From the NCBI GenBank assembly GCA_000026125.1, contig CU207211.1:1178001-1242000 (forward strand): 64,000 bases of DNA, given 5' to 3'. Shown in pieces: positions 9,473-18,785 of this stretch (the first letter of the stretch is position 1; each line of letters starts with the position of its first letter). The notes under the pieces are model-generated. The model was not told the origin of the DNA. It was given only the letters and a program-made list of their open reading frames with translations, and searched no databases. Source of the stretch: Herminiimonas arsenicoxydans (lineage in GTDB: Bacteria > Pseudomonadota > Gammaproteobacteria > Burkholderiales > Burkholderiaceae_D). A program made the translations under genes and the position numbers.

Positions 9473-10117
9473 ATGGCAAAGAAGAAATTAAACAAAAACT
9501 GGCTGCACGATCATATTAACGACCCGTATGTGAAGCTGGCGCAGAAAGAAGGCTATCGCGCACGTGCGGTCTATAAGTTGAAGGAAATCGACGAAAGCGA
9601 AAAATTGATCAAGCCCGGTCAAATCATCGTCGATCTGGGCTGCACGCCAGGAAGCTGGTCGCAATATGTGCGCAACAAACTGTCGGGCAGTGTGGGTGGC
9701 GGCATCAATGGCATCATTATCGGCCTGGATATGCTGGAGATGGAGCCGATTGCCGACGTTCATTATATTCAGGGCGATTTTCGCGAACAGAATGTGCTGG
9801 AGCAACTGGAGGTGGTGCTGGCGGGGCGCAAGGTTGATCTTGTGCTATCGGATATGGCGCCCAATCTGTCGGGGATTGCAGTTGCAGATGCCGCCCGGAT
9901 GATGGATATTATTGAACTGGCCATCGATTTCGCACAGCATCATATGAAACCTAGCGGTTCTCTGCTGGTGAAGTGTTTCAATGGCTCCGGTTTTAACGAT
10001 ATTGTTGAAAAATTCAGACATGAATTCAAAACTGTTACCCAGAAAAAACCGAAAGCCAGTCGTGATAAATCTTCTGAAATTTTTTTACTGGGGAAAACTC
10101 TGAAAAATCCACTTTAA
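9473..10117 (+). CDS. rlmE: 23S rRNA (uridine-2'-O)-methyltransferase RlmE
   Basis: RlmE (RrmJ/FtsJ) methylates the 2'-O of U2552 in the A-loop of 23S rRNA, using S-adenosylmethionine. The 214-residue protein keeps the catalytic tetrad: Lys35, Asp127 in [12 protein letters not shown], Lys167 and Glu202. The SAM motif [13 protein letters not shown] is at residues 53-65. It precedes ftsH in the same direction, the classical heat-shock arrangement. The ATG at 9473 gives the expected N-terminus. Confidence 0.97.
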   Translation: MAKKKLNKNWLHDHINDPYVKLAQKEGYRARAVYKLKEIDESEKLIKPGQIIVDLGCTPGSWSQYVRNKLSGSVGGGINGIIIGLDMLEMEPIADVHYIQGDFREQNVLEQLEVVLAGRKVDLVLSDMAPNLSGIAVADAARMMDIIELAIDFAQHHMKPSGSLLVKCFNGSGFNDIVEKFRHEFKTVTQKKPKASRDKSSEIFLLGKTLKNPL

Positions 10118-10243
10118 CAAAAGTTTAACTCTTGTTTATAGTGGCTTTAACCTTATATCAGATACTGCAAGCCTTGCTGATTCCGAGTAGAATCGAACTT
10201 ACATTTTAGTAAAAAAGGCGCTTTTCGCGTCCAAGGAGTTTTA

Positions 10244-12151
10244 GTGAATAACATGTTTTCCAAAGCCGCCATCTGGGTGGTGATCGGGATGGTACTTTTC
10301 ACCGTATTCAAGCAGTTCGATGGCCGTACTGTATCGGGTGCGGCGACGGCGATTCCCTATTCGGATTTCCTGGACGAAGTAAAAAGCAAGCGCATCAAAG
10401 AAGCCACGATTGAAGATCGCACGATTGTTGCGACTACTACCGAGGGCAAGAAAGTTAAATCCGCGATTACCTATCTGGATCGCGGTCTGATCGGTGATCT
10501 GGTCAACAATGGCGTGAAGTTCGACGTCAAGCAACCGGAAGAACAATCCTTCCTTTCGCAAATTTTCATTTCCTGGTTCCCGATGCTGTTGCTGATCGGT
10601 GTCTGGGTCTTTTTCATGCGACAGATGCAGGGTGGCGGCAAGGGCGGGGCGTTCTCCTTCGGCAAGTCCAAGGCGCGTCTGCTGGATGACACGACGAATA
10701 CCGTGACCTTTGCAGATGTTGCCGGTTGTGACGAGGCAAAAGAAGAAGTGACTGAACTGGTTGAGTTTTTGCGCGATCCGACTCGTTTCCAGAAACTGGG
10801 TGGACGCATTCCACGCGGCGTGCTGCTGGTGGGCCCTCCAGGTACGGGTAAAACCTTGCTGGCACGTGCGATTGCGGGTGAAGCCAAGGTTCCTTTCTTT
10901 TCCATTTCGGGTTCGGATTTCGTCGAGATGTTTGTCGGCGTCGGTGCATCGCGCGTACGCGACATGTTCGATAACGCAAAAAAACACGCTCCCTGCATCA
11001 TCTTTATCGATGAGATCGATGCGGTTGGTCGTCATCGCGGCGCCGGTATGGGCGGCGGTAATGATGAGCGTGAACAAACGCTGAATCAGATGCTGGTCGA
11101 GATGGACGGTTTTGAGCCTAACGCTGGCGTGATCGTGGTCGCCGCAACCAACCGCGCTGACGTGCTGGATAAAGCATTGCTGCGTCCAGGTCGTTTTGAT
11201 CGACAGGTGATCGTTGGTTTGCCTGACATTCGTGGTCGCGAACAGATCTTGATGGTGCACATGCGCAAGGTGCCTATCGCGACTGACGTTAAAGCCGATA
11301 TTCTTGCACGCGGCACACCAGGCTTCTCCGGCGCTGATCTGGCCAATCTGGTCAACGAAGCTGCCTTGTTTGCTGCACGTCGCAACAAGCGTCTGGTCGA
11401 GATGCAGGATTTCGAAGATGCGAAAGACAAGATCGTCATGGGCCCGGAACGCAAGTCGGCTGTCATGCGCGAAGAAGAGCGTCGCAATACGGCTTACCAT
11501 GAGTCCGGTCACGCAGTCGTTGCCAAGCTCTTGCCTAAAGCAGATCCGGTACATAAAGTCACCATCATGCCGCGTGGCTTTGCACTCGGTTTGACCTGGC
11601 AATTGCCTGAGCATGATCGCGTCAATATGTACAAGGACAAGATGCTGGAAGAAATTTCCATCCTGTTCGGCGGGCGTATTGCGGAAGAGGTTTTCATGCA
11701 CCAGATGTCGACCGGCGCATCGAATGACTTTGAACGTGCCACCAAGCTGGCGCGTGCGATGGTGACGCGTTACGGCATGTCGGAAAGCCTGGGTACGATG
11801 GTGTACGAAGATACCGAGCAGGATGCCTATTTCGGACGTTCGTCGGCAAAAACCGTTTCTGAAGCGACGCAGCAAAAAGTTGATACGGAAATCCGCACGA
11901 TTCTGGATACGCAATATGCGTTGTCGCGCAAGTTGATTGAAGACAATCGCGACAAGGTTGAGTTGATGGCAAAGACCCTGCTGGATTGGGAAACCATCGA
12001 CTCCGACCAGATCAACGACATCATGGAAGGACGGGAGCCGCGTCAGCCTAAATATGGGATCCCGGTCAAACGTGCAACGTCTGATACTCCTTCGAGTGGC
12101 GTTCCGCCAAATGCAACCGCGCCGGATGCACCGGCAGCGCCCGCCGCGTAA
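10244..12151 (+). CDS. ftsH: ATP-dependent zinc metalloprotease FtsH
   Basis: FtsH is a hexameric inner-membrane AAA+ protease for membrane-protein quality control and regulated turnover, including LpxC and sigma-32 in E. coli. The 635 residues begin at a GTG with AAGGAG ahead. There are two membrane segments (about 6-23 and 105-125). Walker A GPPGTGKT is at 197-204, Walker B IIFIDEID at 252-259, and the zinc motif HESGH at 419-423. The C-terminus is rich in Ala and Pro. Nothing unusual was seen. Confidence 0.98.
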   Translation: MNNMFSKAAIWVVIGMVLFTVFKQFDGRTVSGAATAIPYSDFLDEVKSKRIKEATIEDRTIVATTTEGKKVKSAITYLDRGLIGDLVNNGVKFDVKQPEEQSFLSQIFISWFPMLLLIGVWVFFMRQMQGGGKGGAFSFGKSKARLLDDTTNTVTFADVAGCDEAKEEVTELVEFLRDPTRFQKLGGRIPRGVLLVGPPGTGKTLLARAIAGEAKVPFFSISGSDFVEMFVGVGASRVRDMFDNAKKHAPCIIFIDEIDAVGRHRGAGMGGGNDEREQTLNQMLVEMDGFEPNAGVIVVAATNRADVLDKALLRPGRFDRQVIVGLPDIRGREQILMVHMRKVPIATDVKADILARGTPGFSGADLANLVNEAALFAARRNKRLVEMQDFEDAKDKIVMGPERKSAVMREEERRNTAYHESGHAVVAKLLPKADPVHKVTIMPRGFALGLTWQLPEHDRVNMYKDKMLEEISILFGGRIAEEVFMHQMSTGASNDFERATKLARAMVTRYGMSESLGTMVYEDTEQDAYFGRSSAKTVSEATQQKVDTEIRTILDTQYALSRKLIEDNRDKVELMAKTLLDWETIDSDQINDIMEGREPRQPKYGIPVKRATSDTPSSGVPPNATAPDAPAAPAA

Positions 12152-12193
12152 TAAGTATTTCGCGCATGGGGTCAGCGGTAGTGTATTAATACA

Positions 12194-12221
12194 GGGTGAG
12201 GAGCAATCCTCGCCCTTTTTA
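12194..12221 (+). terminator. Terminator after ftsH
   Basis: GGGTGAGGA (12194-12202) pairs with TCCTCGCCC (12207-12215) across a GCAA tetraloop, followed by a run of T. It is a strong intrinsic terminator lying only 16 bases before folP, so folP probably depends on partial read-through or on its own start signals. Confidence 0.85.
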
Positions 12222-12236
12222 TTTTTTCAGTGAATC

Positions 12237-13076
12237 ATGCAAACTCATTTGCAATGCGGGCGTTACAGCCTTCCCGTGGCGGCAACTTCGCGCCCTTTGG
12301 TCATGGGCATCTTGAATGTCACACCCGATTCTTTTTCCGATGCGGGCAAATACCATGCTCTGGATGCAGCGATTTCGCATGCCGAGGAAATGATTGCAGC
12401 CGGCGTGGACATCATCGATATCGGTGGCGAATCTACGCGTCCCGGCTCGCAAACAGTGTCATTGCAGGATGAACTCGATCGCGTGATGCCGCTGGTGTAT
12501 GCGTTGCGCGATTGCGGCAAGCCGCTTTCCATCGATACCTACAAACCGGAAGTGATGCGCCAAACCATTGCAGCCGGTGTCGACATGGTTAACGATGTCA
12601 ACGGTTTCCGTGCGCCGGGTGCGCTGGAAGCGGTGGCCGATGCGGATTGCGCACTGTGCATCATGCACATGCAAAAAGATCCGCAAAGCATGCAGTTGAA
12701 ACCCGAATATGAAAATGTGGTGGCCGATGTAACCGCGTTTTTACATGAACGCATAGCGGCGATCGCGCAGATGAACATTGCGCGGGAGCGTCTGTGCATA
12801 GATCCGGGATTCGGTTTTGGGAAATCGCTTGCGCATAACATCGCCTTGCTGAAAAATATCGGACAGTTGCAGGCAGCGCTGGATCTGCCCTTGCTGGCCG
12901 GCCTGTCGCGCAAGTCCATGATAGGCGCATTGCTGGACAAGCCTGTTGAACGGCGTATGGCGGGCAGTCTTGCAGGCGCTTTAGCCTGTGTCGCACAAGG
13001 TGCACGTATCGTACGCGTGCATGATGTAGCGGAAACGGTGGATGCATTGACCGTGTGGCACGCAATCAACCAATAA
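12237..13076 (+). CDS. folP: Dihydropteroate synthase
   Basis: FolP condenses 6-hydroxymethyl-dihydropterin diphosphate with p-aminobenzoate in folate synthesis and is the sulfonamide target. The 279-residue TIM barrel shows both signatures: [16 protein letters not shown] near residue 22 and [15 protein letters not shown] near residue 59. The DPGFGFGKS pterin-binding loop is near residue 184. It is followed 16 bases later by glmM, a pairing conserved across proteobacteria. Confidence 0.97.
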   Translation: MQTHLQCGRYSLPVAATSRPLVMGILNVTPDSFSDAGKYHALDAAISHAEEMIAAGVDIIDIGGESTRPGSQTVSLQDELDRVMPLVYALRDCGKPLSIDTYKPEVMRQTIAAGVDMVNDVNGFRAPGALEAVADADCALCIMHMQKDPQSMQLKPEYENVVADVTAFLHERIAAIAQMNIARERLCIDPGFGFGKSLAHNIALLKNIGQLQAALDLPLLAGLSRKSMIGALLDKPVERRMAGSLAGALACVAQGARIVRVHDVAETVDALTVWHAINQ

Positions 13077-13092
13077 CAAATTCAAACTAAAA

Positions 13093-14439
13093 ATGACAAG
13101 AAAATATTTCGGTACCGATGGGGTACGCGGCAAAGTAGGTGTTTCTCCGATCACTCCGGACTTCGTGATGCGCCTGGGCTATGCCGCCGGCAGCGTACTG
13201 ACCAAATTTGAAACTACCAAAACACCAGGCAGCCGGCCGACGGTATTGATAGGCAAGGACACGCGCATTTCCGGTTATATGCTGGAGGCGGCGCTGGAAG
13301 CGGGTTTCTCCGCTGCCGGAGTGGACGTCATGCTGGCCGGACCTGTACCGACGCCGGCTGTGGCATACCTGACGCGCGCATTGCGCCTGTCTGCCGGTGT
13401 CGTCATCTCTGCCTCGCACAATCCCTACGACGATAACGGTATCAAGTTTTTTTCCGCTTCCGGCAATAAATTAGCCGATGCCACTGAGCTGGAAATTGAG
13501 GCTGCACTGGATGTGCCTATGTCATGTGTGGCATCGGAAAAGCTGGGTCGTGTCAAACGTCTGGACGATGCGCGCGGGCGTTATATCGAATTCTGCAAAA
13601 GCACTTTCCCGAATGAGCTGGATTTGCGCGGTACGAAAATCGTCGTCGATTGCGCGCATGGTGCGGCCTACCATATCGCGCCCGATGTGTTTCACGAGCT
13701 GGGCGCAGAAGTCGTGGCAATCGGCAATCAGCCTAGCGGCTTCAATATCAACGATAAGGTGGGCGCCACGGCGCCGGCCGCTCTGGTCGAAGCAGTACGC
13801 GCCAACCAGGCAGACATCGGAATTGCACTCGATGGCGACGCCGATCGTTTGATCGTGGTCGATGCATCCGGCCGTATTTTTACTGGCGATGAGATGCTCT
13901 ACATCATGGTCAAGGATCGCATGAGTGTGCAAGCTGTTGCAGGTGCGGTCGGCACGTTGATGACGAATATGGCGCTGGAAGTGGCGTTCAGGAAAATGGG
14001 TATCGGCTTCGTCCGTGCCAATGTCGGCGACCGCTATGTGCTGGAAGCCCTGCAGGAACGCGGCTGGTTGCTGGGCGGGGAAGGCTCTGGTCATATGCTG
14101 TTTCTGGACAAGCACACGACAGGCGACGGTATCATTTCTGCGCTGCAAATTCTGTCTGCATTGAAACGCAGCGGCAAGACCCTGGCGCAATTGACGGCGG
14201 ATATCGCAATGTTTCCGCAAACGTTGATCAATGTAAAGGTAAGGCCCGGTTTCGACTGGAAGAAGAATGCTGGTTTGCTGGCTGAAAAAGAACAGGTTGA
14301 AGCAGAGTTGGGCGATGAAGGTCGCGTCCTGATTCGCGCTTCCGGAACCGAGCCATTGATCCGTGTCATGGTCGAAGCAAAGAATGGCGAAATGGCCGAT
14401 AAAATGGCGCGCCGAATCGCCGCCACATTAACGGTATAA
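13093..14439 (+). CDS. glmM: Phosphoglucosamine mutase
   Basis: GlmM interconverts glucosamine-6-phosphate and glucosamine-1-phosphate on the way to UDP-GlcNAc for peptidoglycan and LPS. The 448-residue protein has the phosphoserine motif ISASHNP with active Ser108, the metal loop DGDADR near residue 251 and the sugar-binding GEGSGH near residue 331. The C-terminal phosphate-binding [12 protein letters not shown] is also present. Full length and ordinary. Confidence 0.97.
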   Translation: MTRKYFGTDGVRGKVGVSPITPDFVMRLGYAAGSVLTKFETTKTPGSRPTVLIGKDTRISGYMLEAALEAGFSAAGVDVMLAGPVPTPAVAYLTRALRLSAGVVISASHNPYDDNGIKFFSASGNKLADATELEIEAALDVPMSCVASEKLGRVKRLDDARGRYIEFCKSTFPNELDLRGTKIVVDCAHGAAYHIAPDVFHELGAEVVAIGNQPSGFNINDKVGATAPAALVEAVRANQADIGIALDGDADRLIVVDASGRIFTGDEMLYIMVKDRMSVQAVAGAVGTLMTNMALEVAFRKMGIGFVRANVGDRYVLEALQERGWLLGGEGSGHMLFLDKHTTGDGIISALQILSALKRSGKTLAQLTADIAMFPQTLINVKVRPGFDWKKNAGLLAEKEQVEAELGDEGRVLIRASGTEPLIRVMVEAKNGEMADKMARRIAATLTV

Positions 14440-14477
14440 GTTTCTGCAAAATGTTGGTGTCGATTTCACTTTAGTCG

Positions 14478-14506
14478 TTGACTGATGTCGGATATTGAAG
14501 TATTAT
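14478..14506 (+). promoter_or_regulatory. Promoter of tRNA-Pro
   Basis: TTGACT (14478-14483) and TATTAT (14501-14506) have a 17-base spacer and lie about ten bases before the mature tRNA. This is a near-consensus sigma-70 promoter. Confidence 0.75.
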
Positions 14507-14515
14507 TTCGTTCTT

Positions 14516-14592
14516 CGGAGTGTAGCGCAGCCCGGTAGCGCACCTGGTTTGGGACCAGGGGGTCCAAGGTTCGAATCCTTGTACTCCGACCA
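14516..14592 (+). tRNA. tRNA-Pro (anticodon TGG)
   Basis: The 77-base cloverleaf has acceptor strands CGGAGTG/TACTCCG, an anticodon stem CCTGG/CCAGG with loop TTTGGGA, and anticodon TGG at 14550-14552. The T-arm is CAAGG TTCGAAT CCTTG. The 3' CCA is encoded. A strong promoter and terminator flank it, so it is an independent unit. Confidence 0.97.
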
Positions 14593-14598
14593 GAATTT

Positions 14599-14631
14599 AA
14601 AGGACTAGCCTAATCGCTAGTCCTTTTTTTC
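14599..14631 (+). terminator. Terminator of tRNA-Pro
   Basis: AAAGGACTAGC (14599-14609) and GCTAGTCCTTT (14616-14626) make an 11-bp stem with a six-base loop, followed by a run of T. Confidence 0.9.
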
Positions 14632-14842
14632 GTCTGGATTTTTATCCATTATTTCCAATGCTCAATGACGGGCATTCTGCTTGTTGCTCATGTGCTTCCC
14701 TTACGTGCTTTCTTTTGGCAAGCATGGATATTTCACGGTACTGGTCTGAATTCTTCGCTGCAACGGTGGCCCGGCGGCGATGCAGCAATCCGGATGAATG
14801 GCATGGTATTGTTATCGTATCGATTTCAACGGGACGAAAACC

Positions 14843-15040
14843 ATGCATGCAATGAGCTTATCTACGGCAATTCCACCATCGTGTGTGCCACTCACTCCAG
14901 CAGCGCTGATCCGCGCCCACAAGGCGCCAGTGCCAGTGCCAGTTGAAGAACCTTTGCCGGGAGAGCATCCGGTTCCACAAGAAGAGCCGGTTCCATCGCC
15001 TAATCCGGAAGTGGACAATCCACAGCACACGCTTTCCTGA
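14843..15040 (+). CDS. Small proline-rich hypothetical protein
   Basis: From the ATG at 14843 (GGGACG eight bases ahead; 14852 is an alternative) this encodes 65 residues. The C-terminal half repeats Pro-Val/Pro-Glu units such as VPVPVEEPLPGEHPVPQEEP. Short Pro/Glu-rich proteins of this style are annotated in many Burkholderiales, without known function. There is no cysteine pair, membrane segment or signal peptide. The biased composition could also arise by chance in a non-coding stretch, so confidence is moderate. Confidence 0.45.
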   Translation: MHAMSLSTAIPPSCVPLTPAALIRAHKAPVPVPVEEPLPGEHPVPQEEPVPSPNPEVDNPQHTLS

Positions 15041-15101
15041 TTTGCCGTCTTCATAAAAGTCTGATGATTTCAATTGACGTAAAAACGATCGAGGCTGCGT
15101 G

Positions 15102-15353
15102 ATGGAAAAACAGCAAAACTGGAGCACCGAACAGTACAAGGGAATGGAAGTTCACGTCACGGTTTTACAAAAAGAGGGCGTGAAAGACAAATGGGACTAT
15201 ACGGTCAGAATTTGCGAGCCGGGAGTGGATGCGACAGCAGAAAGCGAACTGGCTGCAGAGTCTGGTGACGATGCGGATTATATTTCTGCGAATGAGGCCT
15301 TGGCGGCGGGTTTTGCCAAAGGATATGCAATGGTGAACGAGCTTAGAGAATAG
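15102..15353 (+). CDS. Small acidic hypothetical protein
   Basis: This is an 83-residue soluble, acidic protein. The ATG at 15102 is preferred over an overlapping GTG at 15099 because GAGG lies seven bases upstream. The N-terminal half (NWSTEQYKGMEVHVTVLQKE) looks like a beta-rich fold, and the C-terminal half is helical (EALAAGFAKGYAMVNEL). I recognise no named family. It lies between the Pro-rich protein and tRNA-Arg, with no link to either. Confidence 0.6.
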   Translation: MEKQQNWSTEQYKGMEVHVTVLQKEGVKDKWDYTVRICEPGVDATAESELAAESGDDADYISANEALAAGFAKGYAMVNELRE

Positions 15354-15455
15354 AAGCCTGGATTTTGACACTCGGTATTATTCTGCGACGTGGAATCAAA
15401 GTCAGCCAAAAATAATCAAGGCAGAGTCGAAAAAATACGGAGTGCGAGTAGGAGG

Positions 15456-15532
<77 letters not shown>

Positions 15533-15833
15533 AAACGGTTTGCGGCGGCATGAAAAGTAATGCTGTACTGCTCAAAGAGCGCCTGACGGTATGCCGCAAA
15601 GGTGCTGCATTATGCCTTTTTTACCGTGAGGTTTCAATGCCGCAGACAGTGAGAAGCACGTTACGTCTCGATTATGCGCATCGTCTTGGCATCTTGAGTA
15701 GGGCAATCATCGTTTCAATGAAATTCAATGCTTTAAAATTTTTCACCGGATAAAGCGCAGGTATCAGGTTGATATTTGCACGGCATCAAGAATTTAAATT
15801 TCGCATTAAAAAATGCATCAAGAAGGAGCTTCC
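15533..15833. other. Gap without a recognisable gene
   Basis: About 300 bases between tRNA-Arg and the deaminase gene. Open frames here are short and unconvincing. The last 100 bases are AT-rich and probably hold the deaminase promoter; no clear -35/-10 pair or hairpin stood out. Confidence 0.5.
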
Positions 15834-16295
15834 ATGTCATCTCATCACGAGAAAATGTTGCACCAGGCGGTACAACTTGCTCAAGAAAATCGCGAGCGAG
15901 GCGGACGGCCATTCGGCGCAGTATTGGCGATCGATAATGAAGTTATTGCAGTCGGTGTCAATAATATTGTACATAGCCACGATCCGACGACACATGCAGA
16001 AATGGAAGCGATACGTAGCGCCAGCCAACGCTTGGGACGGCCTAACCTGAAAGGCAGCGTGATCTATGCAAGTGGTCACCCATGTCCTATGTGCCTGGCT
16101 GCCATGGTCCTGACCGGTGTGGACGCTGTCTACTACGCATTTGACAATAAGGATGCGGCACCTTATGGGTTTTCCAGCGACGCGGCTTATCAAGCATTGA
16201 ACTTGTCGCTGCTGTCGCCACCTTTGCCGCTTGTACGGCTCGATGTCGGCATCACGGCTGCGCAGTTGTATGGCGCGCAAGGCGAATGTGCGTAA
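15834..16295 (+). CDS. Guanine-deaminase-like nucleoside/base deaminase
   Basis: This 153-residue enzyme belongs to the cytidine-deaminase-fold zinc hydrolases. The zinc and proton-shuttle residues are His54 and Glu56 in HAE, with Cys84 and Cys87 in PCPMC. The C-terminal part resembles bacterial guanine deaminases (GuaD-like) more than tRNA deaminase TadA. The start at 15834 is fixed by AAGGAG ahead of it; a longer frame upstream lacks support. It lies near a MocA-like protein and a molybdenum hydroxylase, which fits purine breakdown (guanine to xanthine). The exact substrate is not certain. Confidence 0.8.
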   Translation: MSSHHEKMLHQAVQLAQENRERGGRPFGAVLAIDNEVIAVGVNNIVHSHDPTTHAEMEAIRSASQRLGRPNLKGSVIYASGHPCPMCLAAMVLTGVDAVYYAFDNKDAAPYGFSSDAAYQALNLSLLSPPLPLVRLDVGITAAQLYGAQGECA

Positions 16296-16300
16296 GTTGA

Positions 16301-16512
16301 TTTAATCTGAATCTGTTTAACGCAATGCGGGGTGGGGCAGGCCTGGCTTTGGTGACAGCAGATCTGGCAGAAGGCCATGTTCGAGAAGGGCGGCTACTTA
16401 GCGTAATGGGAAATTGGTGCCGACATTTTCTGGATTGCACGCTTGCTATTCCAGCCGCCACTTCTCCAGGGCATTTGCTTTAGTCATTGACGCTATTAGG
16501 TACTCACAGTGA
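16301..16512 (+). pseudogene. Remnant of a LysR-family regulator, C-terminal part only
   Basis: From 16301 one frame reads AMRGGAGLALVTADLAEG and then VREGRLLSVMGNWCRHF, the usual end of a LysR effector domain. After a frameshift near 16465 another frame continues RAFALVIDAIRYSQ and stops at 16510-16512, matching the terminal helix of such regulators. The N-terminal DNA-binding part is missing. This is a decayed gene, distinct from the intact LysR gene at 17238-18152. It fills most of the gap after the deaminase; the remaining 125 bases before 16638 are AT-rich and presumably promoter. Confidence 0.65.
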
Positions 16513-16637
16513 TCACCTCAATTTGATGGAGCATTTTTACAATCATTGATAAGGCATTGAAGATGTGTATGCCTTTTTCAATAAGCTGTTAGCGTATTTC
16601 ATTTTTTTCATTCACTATTTTTCACAAGCGCTCACCC

Positions 16638-17237
16638 ATGCACTCACAAGGTCACGATCAGATTGTCGGCATTTTGCTGGCGGCGGGAAAAGGTGTGCGC
16701 TTTGATCCGTCCGGCACGCAAAACAAATTGCTGCAAACGACCATGAGCGGTGAAAAAGTCGTGGTCGCAGCTGCAACAGCATTGCTGTCTGCGCTGCCGC
16801 TTGTCACCGCAGTTGTACGCGACGTGAACGATGCAGTCGCCGTCGAATTATCAAACTTGGGGTGCCAGCTTGTTGCTTGTCCTGGTGCGGACCAGGGCAT
16901 GGGCATCTCTCTGGTTTGCGCATTAAAGCAAAACCGGCATGCAGCAGGGTGGGTCATTGGCCTGGGTGACATGCCTGGAGTGCAAACGGCAACGATTGCA
17001 GCGCTGGCAAACGAACTCAGGAACGGTGCCGATATAGTTGTGCCGTTTTATAAAGGCGCTCGCGGCAATCCGGTGGGTTTTGGTGCAAAGCACATATCCG
17101 AATTATTGCTCCTTGCCGCTGATCAGGGCGCACGCGCCTTGTTGAAAAGCCATCCGCTTACAAGAGTCGAGGTCAATGATCCGGGTATCCATTACGACAT
17201 CGATACTTCAGCAGATCTGGGATCTTCTGCTGGCTAG
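16638..17237 (+). CDS. MocA-like nucleotidyltransferase (molybdenum cofactor cytidylyltransferase family)
   Basis: The 199-residue protein opens with the nucleotidyltransferase loop GILLAAGKGVRFDPSG and keeps PLVTAVVRDV and GLGDMPGV. This matches the MobA/MocA family that adds CMP or GMP to molybdopterin. MocA makes the cytosine dinucleotide cofactor used by hydroxylases of the xanthine oxidase family. A molybdenum hydroxylase and an XdhC-type protein lie 1-4 kb downstream, supporting cofactor maturation. It ends one base before the convergent LysR gene. Confidence 0.82.
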   Translation: MHSQGHDQIVGILLAAGKGVRFDPSGTQNKLLQTTMSGEKVVVAAATALLSALPLVTAVVRDVNDAVAVELSNLGCQLVACPGADQGMGISLVCALKQNRHAAGWVIGLGDMPGVQTATIAALANELRNGADIVVPFYKGARGNPVGFGAKHISELLLLAADQGARALLKSHPLTRVEVNDPGIHYDIDTSADLGSSAG

Positions 17238-18152
17238 TTAAGGTGGGTCCGCGAAAGTGCTGGGGTCGGAAAGTATTTCGACGATGCGATCAAAGACTAA
17301 CCGGATGCGCGCCGGCACCGGCCCGCGTTGCGGGCGATAAACGTAGAGATCCCAAGGTACAGGCTGATAGTCGTCCAGCACAGTCACCAGGCGGCCGGAA
17401 CGAATGTGCGGCTCTGCCTGATGATTCGATAATTGTCCGTAGCCGATCCCGGCCAGCACAGCATCACATTCCACTTCAGGATCGTCGCTAACCAGCGTCG
17501 GTGAAGTGAGGGTAAGCGGCTGGCTGTCGGCAAAATACCAGGGCCATATCCGTCCCGTATTGCCATCCATTAATGCCGTGGTTGGCAGCCCCAGTAAATC
17601 CTGGGGTGTGATCGGTTTGCCCCGAGTGGCCACAAGTTCAGGGGTCGCAACGACAAAAAAAGAGACTTTTCCTACCGAACGTGCCACAAGGCGACTGTCC
17701 CGCAGTGGGCCAATACGCACGCCGATATCTATTTTTTTATCGACGACATCGGCAAGCAGATTGGTCACGCCCAGCTCCAATTTGATTCCGGGATACTGGC
17801 GTATCAGCGGCAGCAGTAACTTCAACAGGTGACGCCGTCCGATTGGGCTTGGTGCGGTGATGCGCACCAAGCCTTCCAGGTTTGTATCAGATAGAGGATT
17901 GGTGTGATGGAATAGCTTGTCGACCCCGGTTACCATCTCGCGGGCATGCTCCGCCAACTGTGTGCCAAACTCGGTTATCTGGATGCCGCGGGTATTACGA
18001 TGGAAGAGTAGTTCGCCAACGGCCTCTTCCAGCTCCTTGACTGCGCGGGTGATCGCCTGGGGCGATGTTCCGAGACGGGCAGCAGCTTCCTTGAAGCTGC
18101 TTGCATCCGCTGCAGCGCAAAAAAGGCGAAGCATTTCCAGACGATTCAGCAT
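17238..18152 (-). CDS. LysR-family transcriptional regulator
   Basis: The 304-residue protein has an N-terminal winged helix-turn-helix ([20 protein letters not shown] onward, with [15 protein letters not shown] as recognition helix). A LysR substrate-binding domain follows (about residues 90-295). It is divergent from the molybdenum hydroxylase genes, with 170 bases between them that contain a palindrome with a T-N11-A core. It therefore probably controls that operon in response to a substrate or product. The ligand is unknown. Confidence 0.9.
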   Translation of the reverse strand: MLNRLEMLRLFCAAADASSFKEAAARLGTSPQAITRAVKELEEAVGELLFHRNTRGIQITEFGTQLAEHAREMVTGVDKLFHHTNPLSDTNLEGLVRITAPSPIGRRHLLKLLLPLIRQYPGIKLELGVTNLLADVVDKKIDIGVRIGPLRDSRLVARSVGKVSFFVVATPELVATRGKPITPQDLLGLPTTALMDGNTGRIWPWYFADSQPLTLTSPTLVSDDPEVECDAVLAGIGYGQLSNHQAEPHIRSGRLVTVLDDYQPVPWDLYVYRPQRGPVPARIRLVFDRIVEILSDPSTFADPP

Positions 18153-18198
18153 GTCTTGTTTCCCTTTTATTTCTTATATGGCGGCAAGCTATGCCAAT

Positions 18199-18221
18199 AG
18201 AATTCCAGAATCTGGAATTCT
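18199..18221. promoter_or_regulatory. Candidate LysR operator
   Basis: AGAATTCCAGA (18199-18209) and TCTGGAATTCT (18211-18221) form a perfect 11-bp inverted repeat around one base. It contains a LysR-type T-N11-A box (T204, A216). Position between the divergent LysR and hydroxylase genes fits autoregulation plus activation. No repeat was seen elsewhere in the window. Confidence 0.6.
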
Positions 18222-18322
18222 CAAATCTTAACATTTTCATTTATTGCTGGTTCGCGACTGCTGATACTAAGGACGCTATCTTGGTAATCTGCGTTTCATC
18301 CCCTCACTCTTTTTTAAAAATC

Positions 18323-18781
18323 ATGGCAAATCTCAATATCAACGGCAAACAACATCAAATCGACCTGTCTGACGATACCCCCTTGCTGTGGGCATTACGT
18401 GACCACTTGGGGATGACCGGCACCAAATTTGGTTGCGGCATGGCTTTGTGCGGCGCATGCACGGTGCATCTCGATGGCCAGCCTATACGTTCTTGCATTA
18501 CGCCAGTTTCCGCTGCAGCCGGGAAACGGATCACGACCATCGAAGCAATGGGGGAGGATAGCGTCGGCAAGCGTGTGCAACAGGCGTGGACAGAATTGGG
18601 TGTGCCGCAATGTGGCTACTGTCAGTCTGGACAAATCATGTCCGCGACGGCCCTCTTGAAAACCACACCGCATCCGACCGATGCAGAAATTGATTCGGCG
18701 ATGAGCGGCAATATTTGCCGATGCGGTACCTACACGCGTATTCGCGCTGCGATCAAACAAGCCGCTGGAAAGAAAGGTTAA
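18323..18781 (+). CDS. [2Fe-2S] subunit of a molybdenum hydroxylase (IorA-like)
   Basis: This 152-residue electron-transfer subunit has two iron-sulfur clusters. The plant-type site uses Cys38, 43, 46 and 58; the second site uses Cys97, 100, 132 and 134 (CGYC and CRC motifs). It matches the small subunits of isoquinoline 1-oxidoreductase and related aldehyde or xanthine dehydrogenases. The ATG at 18323 gives the expected N-terminus ([11 protein letters not shown]). The large subunit starts four bases after the stop codon. No FAD subunit is encoded nearby, as in isoquinoline-type enzymes. Confidence 0.93.
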   Translation: MANLNINGKQHQIDLSDDTPLLWALRDHLGMTGTKFGCGMALCGACTVHLDGQPIRSCITPVSAAAGKRITTIEAMGEDSVGKRVQQAWTELGVPQCGYCQSGQIMSATALLKTTPHPTDAEIDSAMSGNICRCGTYTRIRAAIKQAAGKKG

Positions 18782-18785
18782 AAAA

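Noticed and set aside
10241..11914. Long open frame antisense to ftsH
   Set aside because: Its translation is rich in His, Arg and Gln without any recognisable domain, and ftsH on the other strand is certain. It is a by-product of codon bias.
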